A stretch of DNA of 64,000 nucleotides from Micromonospora lutea (GTDB lineage: Bacteria; Actinomycetota; Actinomycetes; Mycobacteriales; Micromonosporaceae): the NCBI RefSeq assembly GCF_016863535.1, contig NZ_BOPB01000001.1, forward strand, positions 248,001-312,000, in the 5' to 3' direction. Shown piece after piece: positions 1 to 13,626 of the stretch; position 1 is the stretch's first letter, and each line of letters opens with the position of its first letter. A program made the translations under genes and the position numbers. Under the pieces are notes generated by a model. That model ran no database searches. It worked only from the letters and a program-made list of their open reading frames with translations, and had not been told where the DNA came from.

Positions 1-392
1 ACCGCCAACCGGCGGGCCACCGATGCGATCTCCTCGGCCGGCACCCCGCGTTCGGCGATCATCTTGGCCGCCTGGTCCAGCCAGCCGCCCTGGATGGCGC
101 GGCGACGGCGCAGGTCACGGGCGCGGTGCACCTGCTCGGTGATGTTGGCCAGGTGGAAGTAGGTCGAGAAGGCCCGCGCCAGCTTGGTGCCGGTGGTCAC
201 ATCGAGCCCGCCGAGCCGCCGGGCGGCGGCCGGGGCGTCGGTGCGTACCTGGGCGCGGATCTCCTCGACCAGGTCGAGCAGTGGGCGCCCCTCCTGACGG
301 GCCAGAGTTTGTCCGAGCAACGTGCCCAGCCTGCGGATGTCGGCGCGCAGGGCGGCGTCGGGGCCGTCGTGATCATGCTGGTCGGTCACCAT
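1..392 (-). CDS. ppc: Phosphoenolpyruvate carboxylase, N-terminal part (runs off the window)
   Basis: The reverse strand from an ATG at 392 encodes about 130 residues with no stop before the window edge. The product contains a helical start (LRADIRRLGTLLGQTLARQ) followed by LLDLVEEIR and then TGTKLARAFSTYFHLANITE. The last segment is a hallmark of the N-terminal region of PEP carboxylase, which converts PEP and bicarbonate to oxaloacetate in the cytoplasm as an anaplerotic step. The start is supported by a GAGG/AGGAG purine tract ending about 4 nt upstream. The catalytic histidine and arginine regions lie outside the window, so activity cannot be judged. The gene is divergent from the LD-carboxypeptidase gene, with a repeat element between them. 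Confidence 0.9.
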   Translation of the reverse strand, partial: MVTDQHDHDGPDAALRADIRRLGTLLGQTLARQEGRPLLDLVEEIRAQVRTDAPAAARRLGGLDVTTGTKLARAFSTYFHLANITEQVHRARDLRRRRAIQGGWLDQAAKMIAERGVPAEEIASVARRLA

Positions 393-463
393 GCGCTCCT
401 CACCTCAGTACGAAGGACAGCGCTGTCCGACTCCCCCGATCGTATCCACGCCACCCCTGATGC

Positions 464-515
464 AAGGAAGGGCCCCTTGTTAACGCCTCGTGTAGAAGAA
501 GGGTCCCTTTCTAAC
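464..515 (+). repeat. Two-module 52-nt repeat, copy 1
   Basis: This is one copy of a dispersed element. Module A reads AAGGAAGGGCCCCTTGTTAA and module B reads AGAAGAAGGGTCCCTTTCTA, with a CGCCTCGTGT-like link. Each module is an imperfect palindrome ending in TAAC. Related copies lie at 32327-32379, 32405-32459 (inverted) and 54934-54985. This copy is in the divergent spacer between ppc and the LD-carboxypeptidase gene, about 33 nt upstream of the latter's -10 box. Its function is unknown. Confidence 0.75.
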
Positions 516-548
516 ATCGTCGGGTGGAAACTCGCTTCCCGCGGTCTT

Positions 549-554
549 TAACCT
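549..554 (+). promoter_or_regulatory. -10 box of a leaderless promoter
   Basis: TAACCT lies 7 nt before the ATG at 562, and no Shine-Dalgarno sequence precedes that ATG. The arrangement matches the TANNNT plus 6-7 nt plus start-codon pattern seen before at least ten other genes in the window, so transcription probably begins at the start codon. Confidence 0.5.
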
Positions 555-561
555 GCGGGTC

Positions 562-1603
562 ATGGGAACACCGATATACCCGCCCAAGCCACGGCCCGGC
601 GACCGCGTCGCGGTCGTCTCACCCTCCGCCGGCCTGCCGGGCCTGTTCCCCCACGTGTACGAGCTGGGCCTGCGTCGGCTGCGCGAGGAGTACGGCCTGG
701 AGCCGGTGGAGTACCCAACCACCCGGATCATGGGTGCCGACCTGCGTGACCGCGCGCGGGACCTGACCGACGCCTTCGCCGACCCCACGATCACCGCCGT
801 GCTCGCCACCGTCGGTGGCGAGGACCTGATCACCGTCACCCCGCACCTGGACGACGCTGTGCTGCGAGCCAACCCGAAGCCCTACTTCGGGTACTCGGAC
901 AACACCAACCTGCTCAACCATCTGCACCGGCTCGGCATCGTCAGCTATCACGGTGGCTCGGTGCTGGTGCACCTCGGCCGGTCCGGCGCGCTGCACCCGC
1001 TGACCGCCGACTCGCTGCGCGCGGCGCTGCTGACCTCGGGTGGGTACGACCTTGCCCCGGCGACCGAGTGGGGCGACGAACCGCGCGACTGGAACGATCC
1101 GGCGTCGCTGGCGGACGAGCCGGTGATGTCTCCCGGCACCGGCTGGAGCTGGCAGGGCCCCGCCACGGTGGTCGAGGGCCGTACCTGGGGTGGAAACCTG
1201 GAGGGTGTTGCACTGGCTGCTCGCCGCCGACCGGGTCGCGCCGGTCGACCAGCTCGCCGGCTCGGTCTTCCTGATCGAGACCTCCGAGGAACTGCCCCCG
1301 GCCACGGAGGTGTACCGGATGCTGCGCAACCTCGGCGAGCGCGGCCTGCTCGCCGCCTTCCCGGCCGCGCTGGTGGGCCGGGCCAAGGCGTGGAACTTCG
1401 ACCGCCGGCTCACCCCGCAGGAGAAGACGGGGTACGCCCGGGAGCAGCGCGCCGCGATCACCCGAGCCTTCGCCGAGTACGCCCCGGCCGCGGTCCTGGT
1501 CTTCGACGTCGACCTCGGCCACACCGACCCACAGTTGATCATCCCGTACGGCGGTGACGTCCGCATCGACGCGGTTGACCGCCGCATCTCGGTGCGCTAC
1601 TGA
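562..1603 (+). pseudogene. LD-carboxypeptidase (peptidase S66, LdcA/MccF type) broken by a +1 frameshift
   Basis: Two reading frames together encode one S66-family peptidase. The family cleaves L,D bonds in muropeptides (LdcA) or related amides (MccF). The first frame starts at ATG 562 and carries the nucleophile motif FGYSDNTN (Ser112). After WGGNLE it runs into unrelated arginine-rich sequence. The continuation (VLHWLLAADRV, then IETSEE and GHTDPQ) is in the next frame. One extra G in the GGG run at 1203-1205 explains the switch. Removing one G gives a protein of about 346 residues, normal for the family, with Ser112, Glu239 and His320 as the likely triad. As read, nucleophile and Glu/His sit in different frames, so no complete enzyme would form. 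This may be a true mutation or a sequencing error in a G run. Ends 39 nt before a perfect palindrome. Confidence 0.8.
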
Positions 1604-1641
1604 CCGCTGCGGTTGCGCACGAGCCCAGAACGTCGGGCCCC

Positions 1642-1692
1642 GCGATCTTGGACAGTTTCCGTTAGCAGCTAACGGAAACTGTCCAAGATCGC
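1642..1692. repeat. Perfect 25-bp inverted repeat (hairpin) between convergent genes
   Basis: Left arm 1642-1666 begins GCGATCTTGGACAGTTTCCG. The right arm, 1668-1692, is its exact complement, separated by one base. It sits between two convergent genes, so it may act as a bidirectional terminator. It lacks a T-run, and the perfect arms are longer than usual for a terminator, so a dispersed palindrome is equally possible. Confidence 0.8.
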
Positions 1693-1707
1693 ACCGCTGC
1701 AGGGGTG

Positions 1708-2388
1708 TCAGGTGAGGGGGCAGCGGCCGGCGCTGAAGTGGGCGACGGCCGCCAGGATGTCGGCCTCGGACTTGTCGGCGAAGTTGAGGGTGGCGACAAG
1801 CCCGGAACCGTAGAAGGCGCTCAACAACCCGGTGTCCAGCGCGGTGTACGCGCCGAGGTTCCGCAGGGCGTCCGCGTCGCGCGGCCGGACGACCAGCATC
1901 TTCTCCAGGCTCCAGCGGCGTCGCGAGATCTGCGCGACGCCCTCCCAGGGCAGCCAGATAGCCTGGCCCCGGGTCGGCCGGGTACGGATCCAGAGACCCG
2001 CCGGGCCCAGCGCCAGCACCGGGCCGCCGGAGCCGATCAGCCACAGTTGGAGGCCCAGCGGCAGGCACACAGCGGCCAGCAGGCAACCGAACACTCCCAC
2101 GACGGCGAGGAACGACTCCCTCCCGGTAGCGGCCGAACTCGCGATGCCGCCCCCGAGGCAGCAGGCGAACGGCACGATGAGCACCAGGGCGAGACCCAGG
2201 AAGACCAGGCCACGCTTGGTGACGTTGGGGCGTACGACGAAGGGCTGGTCCTCGGGGATGCGTCGCACGACGGGGCGTGGTTGACCGCCCGGCGGCGGGA
2301 AGCCAGGTGGGTACGGTCCGAGGGGGCCGCCGGGCGGTTGGGCGCCGTAGGAGGGGTCCGGCGGGAATTCGGGTGGTGGGGTGCTCAC
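1708..2388 (-). CDS. Proline-rich membrane protein of unknown function
   Basis: The gene encodes a 226-residue protein starting at GTG 2388. The GTGA start overlaps the stop of the upstream cyclase-family gene by 4 nt, so the two are translationally coupled. The first ~40 residues are rich in Pro, Gly and Tyr, a cytosolic low-complexity tail common in actinobacterial membrane proteins. Two hydrophobic segments follow (GLVFLGLALVLIVPFACC at about 60-78, and FLAVVGVFGCLLAAVCL). The C-terminal half (LWIRTRPTRGQAIWLPWEGV, then RRWSLEKMLVVRPRD) resembles the soluble domain of PH-like or DUF3093-like membrane proteins, but I cannot assign a family with confidence. Confidence 0.7.
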   Translation of the reverse strand: MSTPPPEFPPDPSYGAQPPGGPLGPYPPGFPPPGGQPRPVVRRIPEDQPFVVRPNVTKRGLVFLGLALVLIVPFACCLGGGIASSAATGRESFLAVVGVFGCLLAAVCLPLGLQLWLIGSGGPVLALGPAGLWIRTRPTRGQAIWLPWEGVAQISRRRWSLEKMLVVRPRDADALRNLGAYTALDTGLLSAFYGSGLVATLNFADKSEADILAAVAHFSAGRCPLT

Positions 2389-3314
2389 CTGTCTCGCTCT
2401 CGGTCGATGGTGGCGAAGGCCCGGACGGGAAGGGTGCCCATGCCGGCGACCCTCGGTGGGGCGGCGGTGAACCGGAAGCCGTCCGGCGGCAGCGCGGCCA
2501 GCCCGGTGAGGTGTTCCACGATCGGGATACCGGCGGCCAGCAGGGCACTGTGCGCCGGGCGCTGACCGCCCGCCGCCGGACCCATGTCGTCGATGTTGAT
2601 CGAGTCGATGCCGACCAGGACCGCACCGGCCTGCACCAGCGCCTGCGCGCCGTCGCCGGTCAGGTAGGGCGCCTCCGGCGCGCCGTACCGGTCGGTGCCG
2701 AAATGCACGTCCCAGCCGGTGTGCAGCAGCACGGCCTTGCCGCTGACGTTGTACGGTGCCAGCAGCAGGCGGTCCACCGCGCGGGCCCCGGCGGGCAGCC
2801 GTACGACCAGGGCGGGCAGGTCGGCGAGGCGGTCCAACGGGGTGGCGGCCAGGTCGGCGCCGTCGGCGTACCGGTGGGCAGGCGTGTCCAGGTAGGTGCC
2901 GGTGTTGGCGATCATGTCGATCCGCGCCACGTGGAACTCGGTGCCCGGAGCGTAGTGCTGCCGGGACGCCTCCCGGGTCAGCCAGTCGGTGATTCGGGGC
3001 GCCGGCCAGCCGGGCAGGGTGATCATCCCGTCGTGGATCACGTGACTCAGCTCGACGAGCCGCCGGCCCTGGGTGGCGTCGGCCACGCCCCTGACGGCCC
3101 GTCCGCCCTTGTGGGTTTCCTCGATGACCGTCTTGTTGGTGATCTGCACGTCGGACACCATCAGCAGGCCGAGATGTCGGACGAAGAGCGCTGCCAGGTC
3201 GCCGTCGTCGATCCCGTTTCCCGGTATGTCCAGCCGGAATCCCTCGGTGCTCAGGCCCCCGCCGTTGGCGAAGGCGACCACCGCGTCGAACTGCACCCGC
3301 CACTGACCACTCAC
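2385..3314 (-). CDS. Cyclase-family (kynurenine formamidase-like) metal hydrolase with an N-terminal extension
   Basis: The protein has 309 residues. Residues ~86-309 match the cyclase/KynB fold: VELSHVIHDGMITLPGW at 87-103, the metal-site loop at 137-147, and IPIVEHL near the end. Family members hydrolyse amides or lactone-like rings. The usual loop HxGTHxDxPxH here reads NTGTYLDTPAH, so two of the usual histidine ligands are Asn137 and Tyr141, while Asp143 and His147 are kept. Residues 1-85 form a separate domain ending in NKTVIEETHKGG, of unknown function. Starts at GTG 3314 with only a weak purine tract. It is the first gene of a two-gene operon with the membrane protein downstream. The substrate is unknown. 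Confidence 0.75.
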   Translation of the reverse strand: MSGQWRVQFDAVVAFANGGGLSTEGFRLDIPGNGIDDGDLAALFVRHLGLLMVSDVQITNKTVIEETHKGGRAVRGVADATQGRRLVELSHVIHDGMITLPGWPAPRITDWLTREASRQHYAPGTEFHVARIDMIANTGTYLDTPAHRYADGADLAATPLDRLADLPALVVRLPAGARAVDRLLLAPYNVSGKAVLLHTGWDVHFGTDRYGAPEAPYLTGDGAQALVQAGAVLVGIDSINIDDMGPAAGGQRPAHSALLAAGIPIVEHLTGLAALPPDGFRFTAAPPRVAGMGTLPVRAFATIDRERDR

Positions 3315-3598
3315 CTGCCCAGCCGATCACCCTCCGCCCGACCAGTCAAGATCCATCTTGGTCGCCACGGTTCAGGTCGAGGCGACAACTTCGGGGGAAG
3401 TGCGGCTCCTCGCGCATAGCAGGCAGCACTTTCGCCGAAGTTGCACACGCTTCGGGGCTGGTGGCGCTCCTGCGAGGCGCCGCACCAGGGAGTGGGAAGC
3501 GGGGAGACGGTCGGGGGGCAGAGCTAGGCTGGCATCCGTACACCCCCCGTCCGGTCTGGACGCGGGGTGATCGTCGTGTCCCCATCTCGGAAGTGATC

Positions 3599-7255
<3,657 letters not shown>

Positions 7256-7259
7256 GAGA

Positions 7260-8015
7260 GTGACGGGCATGCGTGCACGCCGTCTTGTCGCCGTCGCCAG
7301 CGTGGCGATCGGCCTCGTCGCCCTGACCGGTTGCCGTTCCGAGCCGGGTGTCGCCGCGTACGTCGGCGATCACCGCATCACCGAGGACGCGGTCACCGAG
7401 GTCATCGACGACGCTTCGGCGAAGAACCCGCCCCCGGCCGCGGCGGACGAGGTGCCGCCCGGCCAGGAACCGCAGCTGCCCGGACGTAGCCAGGTGGTGA
7501 GCACCCTGGTACTCGCCGAGGTCTGCGAGCGGGTCTCGGCCGCCGAGGGCTACCGGCCGGAGGGACAGGTCGAACCCGCTCAGGTCGCCCAGGGTCTCGG
7601 GCTGAACCCCGAGACCGGGTACGTGCGGCAGGTCGCCGAGCTGTACACCTGTCTGTCGGCAATCCCGATCGGCGCTCCGGTGGCCCCCACCGAGCAGGAG
7701 CTGATCGACCTGGTCGCGGCCGGCAAGCGGGCCGGTGCGGTGCCGGCCGAGGTGACCGTCGAGCAGGCCGCCGCCCAGCTTGACGGCGACCAGCTGCGCC
7801 AGGCCCTGGCCAACCGCGACGCGCTGCGCGAGGCCGTCGAGGAGTACGACGTGACGGTCAACCCCCGGTACCGGCCGCTGCTGTTCCCGGTGCTGAGTTT
7901 CACCGGGCAGACCATCGCGGTGGGTGTGCCGCTGGGTGAGCCGGCCTCCGACGCGGTCAACGACATCTCCACCCCGAGGCCGCGGCCCGAGCCGTCCGTA
8001 CCGACCGACGGCTGA
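7260..8015 (+). CDS. SurA N-terminal-like lipoprotein
   Basis: About 251 residues with a type II signal peptide: charged MRARR, a hydrophobic stretch, then the lipobox ALTGC. The mature part begins VAAYVGDHRITEDAV, the usual beginning of a SurA/PpiC-type chaperone N-domain. No parvulin catalytic domain follows, so the protein probably acts as an extracytoplasmic chaperone or is of unknown function. GTG 7260 is preferred to ATG 7269 because GGAGGAGGGG ends 9 nt before it. It lies 4 nt after mfd and 2 nt before mazG, the place held by lpqU-type lipoproteins in mycobacteria. The C-terminus is proline- and arginine-rich. Confidence 0.8.
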   Translation: MTGMRARRLVAVASVAIGLVALTGCRSEPGVAAYVGDHRITEDAVTEVIDDASAKNPPPAAADEVPPGQEPQLPGRSQVVSTLVLAEVCERVSAAEGYRPEGQVEPAQVAQGLGLNPETGYVRQVAELYTCLSAIPIGAPVAPTEQELIDLVAAGKRAGAVPAEVTVEQAAAQLDGDQLRQALANRDALREAVEEYDVTVNPRYRPLLFPVLSFTGQTIAVGVPLGEPASDAVNDISTPRPRPEPSVPTDG

Positions 8016-8017
8016 AC

Positions 8018-8998
8018 ATGCCCCGCATCGTCCTGCTGGTGACCTCACCCCGGTTGCCGGCCGGTCTGCTGACGGCAGCCGCCTGGGACGTCGTACGCGC
8101 TGCTCCGGTGCTGGTCGCCGAGGAGAGCGAGCTGACCACGGCGCTGCGGTCGGCGGGCACCGAGGTGCGGGTGCTCGACGGGCCGCCGGTGCCGGCGCTG
8201 CTGGACGCGGTGGCGGCGCAGGACACGGTGGTCTGGCTGGCCGGCCCGACCGGGGACGAGTCGCTGGCCCGGGAGTTGGGGCTGCGACTGGCCCGTGAGC
8301 CGGGGCTGGCGGAGCTGGAGCTGATGTACGGCTCGTGGGATCCCCCCGGTGCCCGCCTGCTCGACGCGGTGGCGGTGCTCGACCGGCTGCTGTCGCCCGG
8401 CGGGGACCCGTGGAAGCGGGCGCAGACCCACCGGAGCCTGGCCGGGTTCCTGCTGGAGGAGAGCTACGAGGCGTACGACGCGATCAGCGCCGGGGACACC
8501 GACGCGCTGCGCGAGGAGTTGGGCGACGTGCTGCTCCAGGTGGTGCTGCACGCCCGGCTGGCCGAGGAGTTGCCCGAGGACGAACGCTGGACCGTCGACG
8601 ACGTGGCCGGCGGCCTGGTCGACAAGATGATCCGGCGTAACCCGCACGTCTTCGCCGGTGCCGAGGCGGGCACCCTGGAGGAGATCACCGCGAACTGGGA
8701 GCGGATCAAGCAGGCCGAGAAGGCCCGCGACTCGGTGCTCGACGGCATCGCGCTGAGCCAACCGGCGCTCGCCCTCGCGGCGAAGATCCTGGATCGTGCC
8801 GCCCGAGCCGGCGTCACCGCCCCACTGCCGTCACCGGAGGCCCAACCCGACGCCGAGGCCGCCCTCGGCGCCCACCTGCTCGCCGCAGTCGCCCAGGCCC
8901 GCGAGGCAGCCCTTGACCCCGAAGCCGCCCTCCGCCGCACCGCCCTGGCCCTCGCCGACACCCTCCGCACCACCGAGCCGCCCGCCCCTCCGCGTTGA
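8018..8998 (+). CDS. mazG: MazG-type nucleoside triphosphate pyrophosphohydrolase
   Basis: MazG hydrolyses NTPs and dNTPs, including oxidised forms, to monophosphates and cleans the nucleotide pool. The 326-residue protein has the metal-binding helices LLEESYEAYD (Glu147, Glu148, Glu151) and LREELGDVLLQ (Glu166, Glu167, Asp170), then a WERIKQAEK motif. The N-terminal ~115 residues resemble a reduced tetrapyrrole-methylase-like domain, as in mycobacterial MazG. The C-terminal ~60 residues are alanine-rich and may be disordered. The start codon is 2 nt after the preceding stop, so it is part of the mfd operon. Its TGA stop lies inside the left arm of the palindrome at 8991-9057. Confidence 0.93.
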   Translation: MPRIVLLVTSPRLPAGLLTAAAWDVVRAAPVLVAEESELTTALRSAGTEVRVLDGPPVPALLDAVAAQDTVVWLAGPTGDESLARELGLRLAREPGLAELELMYGSWDPPGARLLDAVAVLDRLLSPGGDPWKRAQTHRSLAGFLLEESYEAYDAISAGDTDALREELGDVLLQVVLHARLAEELPEDERWTVDDVAGGLVDKMIRRNPHVFAGAEAGTLEEITANWERIKQAEKARDSVLDGIALSQPALALAAKILDRAARAGVTAPLPSPEAQPDAEAALGAHLLAAVAQAREAALDPEAALRRTALALADTLRTTEPPAPPR

Positions 8999-9057
8999 TC
9001 ATGAAGTTGTTGCATCCCCGATCGGCGTGTCGGGGCAACAACCTCATGATCAACGCG
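8991..9057. repeat. GATCATGAAGTT hairpin of upstream cassette, copy A
   Basis: The left arm (CGCGTTGATCATGAAGTTGT plus TGC, 8991-9013) pairs with 9035-9057 at 22 of 23 positions. Inside, CCCCGA and TCGGGG extend the stem, giving a hairpin of about 67 nt. It contains the mazG stop codon. It is followed by a G-rich tract and a -10 box. The same order occurs at 26533-26644 and 51064-51165. Confidence 0.8.
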
Positions 9058-9079
9058 GCGAGTGGGGGTGGGTGGTGAC

Positions 9080-9085
9080 TATCTT
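9080..9085 (+). promoter_or_regulatory. -10 box of a leaderless promoter
   Basis: TATCTT lies 6 nt before GTG 9092. The expected -35 position falls at the end of the hairpin 8991-9057, with GTGGGGGTGGG-like sequence in between. Confidence 0.5.
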
Positions 9086-9091
9086 CGGGGG

Positions 9092-10711
9092 GTGGAACGG
9101 TTTCAGGTGGTGGGGGAGCGGGTTGTCGAGGCGTTGCTGGGGAGCCGACCGGCGCTCGCCGCGACGGCGGGGGATCATCGGGTCGACGATCGACTGCCTG
9201 ACTACTCGGCCGACGCGGTCGCGGGGGACCGGGCGATGCTTGTCGATGCGGCGAGCGCCCTCGTGGAGATCGATCCCGATGACCTCGACGCCGAGGAACG
9301 CGTCGACCATGCCCTGCTCTCCGCCCTGGTCGACCAGGAACTGTTCGAGCTGACCGAGATCCGGGCGCACGAGTGGGATCCGCTCGCGCACAACCCGGGT
9401 CCGTTGCTGTACGCGCTGCTGTCCCGCCCCTATGCACCGGTGGAGGTGCGGACGACCGCCCTCGCCGGCCGGCTCGCCGCCGTACCGGACGCGTTGGCCA
9501 CCGCGCGCGCGACGCTGCGCGACATGCCCCGGGTCCACGCCGAGACGGCGGTCGGGCAGTTCACCGGGGTGGCGGCACTCATCCGCGACGAGGTGCCCGC
9601 GCTGCTCGCGCAGGCGCCCGACGCCATCGGCCGGATCGAGCCGGCCGCCACCGCGGCCCTGGCCGCGCTCGACGAGTTCGTCGCCTGGCTGCGCGTCGGC
9701 CTGGCAGCGGACGCCGGGCCTGGCCGCGACCCCCGGCTGGGGCGGCGGCGCTGGGAGGCGCGACTGTGGCACACCCTCGACACCGAGCTGAGCGCCGCCG
9801 AGATCCAGCGCCGGGCCTGGGCGAACCTCGACCGGGTCACCGACGAGATCCGCGCGGCGGCGGTCGAGTTGGTCGGTGGTCCCGCCGACGACGAGACCGT
9901 ACGCCGGGCACTGGACCTGCTCGCCGCCGAGCATCCCGCCGACCACACCATCGTCGACCTGGCCTCGATCACGCTGGACGAGGCGAGCGACTTCGTCCGG
10001 GCGCACGATCTGGTGAGCGTGCCGGAGGACCCGTGCGTCATCCAGGTGATGCCGCCGTTCGCCCGGGGCGTGGCGGTGGCCTACTGCGATGCGCCCGGCA
10101 ATCTGGAGACAGCGGCCGTGCCGACGTTCTACTGCATCGCGCCGACCCCCGAGGAGTGGCCGGCGAGCCGGATCGAATCGTTCTACCGCGAGTACAACGA
10201 CCACATGATCCGCAATCTCACCGTGCACGAGGCGATGCCCGGCCACTTCCTTCAGCTTGCCCACGCAAGACGCTTCGCCGGCTCCACCCGGGTACGGGCG
10301 TTGATCCGTTCCGGCCCCTTCGTCGAGGGGTGGGCGGTCTACGCCGAGGAGCTGATGGTCGGGCGCGGCTTCGGCGGCCTGCCGGTGCGGTTGCAGCAGT
10401 TGAAGATGCAGCTACGGATGACCCTCAACGCGCTGCTCGACCAGCTCACCCACGCCGAGGAGCTGCCCGAGGCGGAGGCGATGGCGCTGCTGACCGGACG
10501 CGGCTTCCAGGAGGAGAGCGAGGCGGCGGGCAAGTGGCGTCGCGCGCTGCTGACTTCGGCGCAGTTGTCGACGTACTTCGTCGGCTACAGCGAGATGGCC
10601 GAGATCGCCGCCGCCCGCCCACCCGACGTGCCGCTGCGGGACTGGCACGACGAGATGCTCGCCCACGGCAGCCCGCCGCCGCGCCATCTGCGTACCCTGC
10701 TGGACCGGTAG
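9092..10711 (+). CDS. DUF885 family metallopeptidase-like protein
   Basis: The 539-residue cytoplasmic protein belongs to DUF885, distantly related to zinc peptidases of the M2/M3 type. The motif HEAMPGHFLQ (His379, Glu380, His385) is the DUF885 version of the gluzincin site. EGWAVYAEE, about 35 residues later, gives the third conserved acidic segment, and RFxG-type helices follow (GYSEMAEIA). Most of the protein is helical. GTG 9092 is chosen because it lies 6 nt from a TATCTT box; no Shine-Dalgarno sequence is present. The peptide substrate is unknown. It is transcribed in the same direction as mazG but probably from its own promoter. Confidence 0.85.
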   Translation: MERFQVVGERVVEALLGSRPALAATAGDHRVDDRLPDYSADAVAGDRAMLVDAASALVEIDPDDLDAEERVDHALLSALVDQELFELTEIRAHEWDPLAHNPGPLLYALLSRPYAPVEVRTTALAGRLAAVPDALATARATLRDMPRVHAETAVGQFTGVAALIRDEVPALLAQAPDAIGRIEPAATAALAALDEFVAWLRVGLAADAGPGRDPRLGRRRWEARLWHTLDTELSAAEIQRRAWANLDRVTDEIRAAAVELVGGPADDETVRRALDLLAAEHPADHTIVDLASITLDEASDFVRAHDLVSVPEDPCVIQVMPPFARGVAVAYCDAPGNLETAAVPTFYCIAPTPEEWPASRIESFYREYNDHMIRNLTVHEAMPGHFLQLAHARRFAGSTRVRALIRSGPFVEGWAVYAEELMVGRGFGGLPVRLQQLKMQLRMTLNALLDQLTHAEELPEAEAMALLTGRGFQEESEAAGKWRRALLTSAQLSTYFVGYSEMAEIAAARPPDVPLRDWHDEMLAHGSPPPRHLRTLLDR

Positions 10712-10726
10712 GAACGCCGCAGCGGG

Positions 10727-12925
<2,199 letters not shown>

Positions 12926-12954
12926 CGATTGCCGGACCTCGGGGGAGGGGTGTG

Positions 12955-13575
12955 ATGCAGCAGCGCCGCACGCCGGGTGGTCAGCGTCCGGTCCGCCGTC
13001 CGGCGCGCGCCGGACGGCCCGGCACGGCCCGCGACAGTGGTGTCCGCGCCGAGTCGCGGTCCGCCGCCGGCCGTGCGCCGTCGGCCACCCGCGGTGCCGA
13101 GGGCGTACGCTCCGCCAAGCGCCCTGCCGCTGCCCGGCGTACGACGGCCGGCAGCGCGGTGACGCGGCTGTCCGCACCCCGTTCCCGAGGTCTCACCGGT
13201 CGGGCGACCGTGCTGTTCGCCGTGTTGATCGCACTGGCTCTCGCCTACACCTATCCGGTCCGGGTCTACCTCGACCAGCAGGCCGACATCGAGCGGATGG
13301 AGGCGTCGCAGGCCGCCCAGCGGAAGCTGATCGCCGAGCTGACCACGCAGGCGGAGAAGTGGCAGGACGAGGCGTACATCGAGACCCAGGCCCGGGAGCG
13401 GTTCTTCATGCGGCGGCCCGGCGAGAAGATGCTGATCCTGCTCGACGACCCGGCAGGCGCGGCCCGGGAAGCGGGCACCGGTGAGAGCCCGACGACCCCG
13501 GTCCCGCCCGACCCCTGGTACGACACGCTCTGGTCCAGCGTGCGGGCCGCTGACGCCCACCAGACCGAAGACTGA
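12955..13575 (+). CDS. Septum formation initiator (DivIC/FtsB family)
   Basis: 206 residues. The first ~78 are an Arg/Ala/Pro-rich disordered cytosolic tail. A single transmembrane helix follows (ATVLFAVLIALALAYTYPV, about 82-100), then an extracellular coiled coil (QQADIERMEASQAAQRKLIA) and the family signature QARERFFMRRPGEK. DivIC/FtsB proteins bridge FtsL and FtsQ in the divisome. Start ATG 12955 has GGGGGAGGGG about 5 nt upstream. The gene lies 29 nt after eno. Confidence 0.88.
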   Translation: MQQRRTPGGQRPVRRPARAGRPGTARDSGVRAESRSAAGRAPSATRGAEGVRSAKRPAAARRTTAGSAVTRLSAPRSRGLTGRATVLFAVLIALALAYTYPVRVYLDQQADIERMEASQAAQRKLIAELTTQAEKWQDEAYIETQARERFFMRRPGEKMLILLDDPAGAAREAGTGESPTTPVPPDPWYDTLWSSVRAADAHQTED

Positions 13576-13626
13576 ACGCCGAAGAGTGAACCACCGACGG
13601 TTCAGCACCCGACGAGAGATGGCATC

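Noticed and set aside
464..515. CRISPR-like repeat
   Set aside because: The repeat copies are far apart, without regular spacers or cas genes; they are dispersed palindromes.
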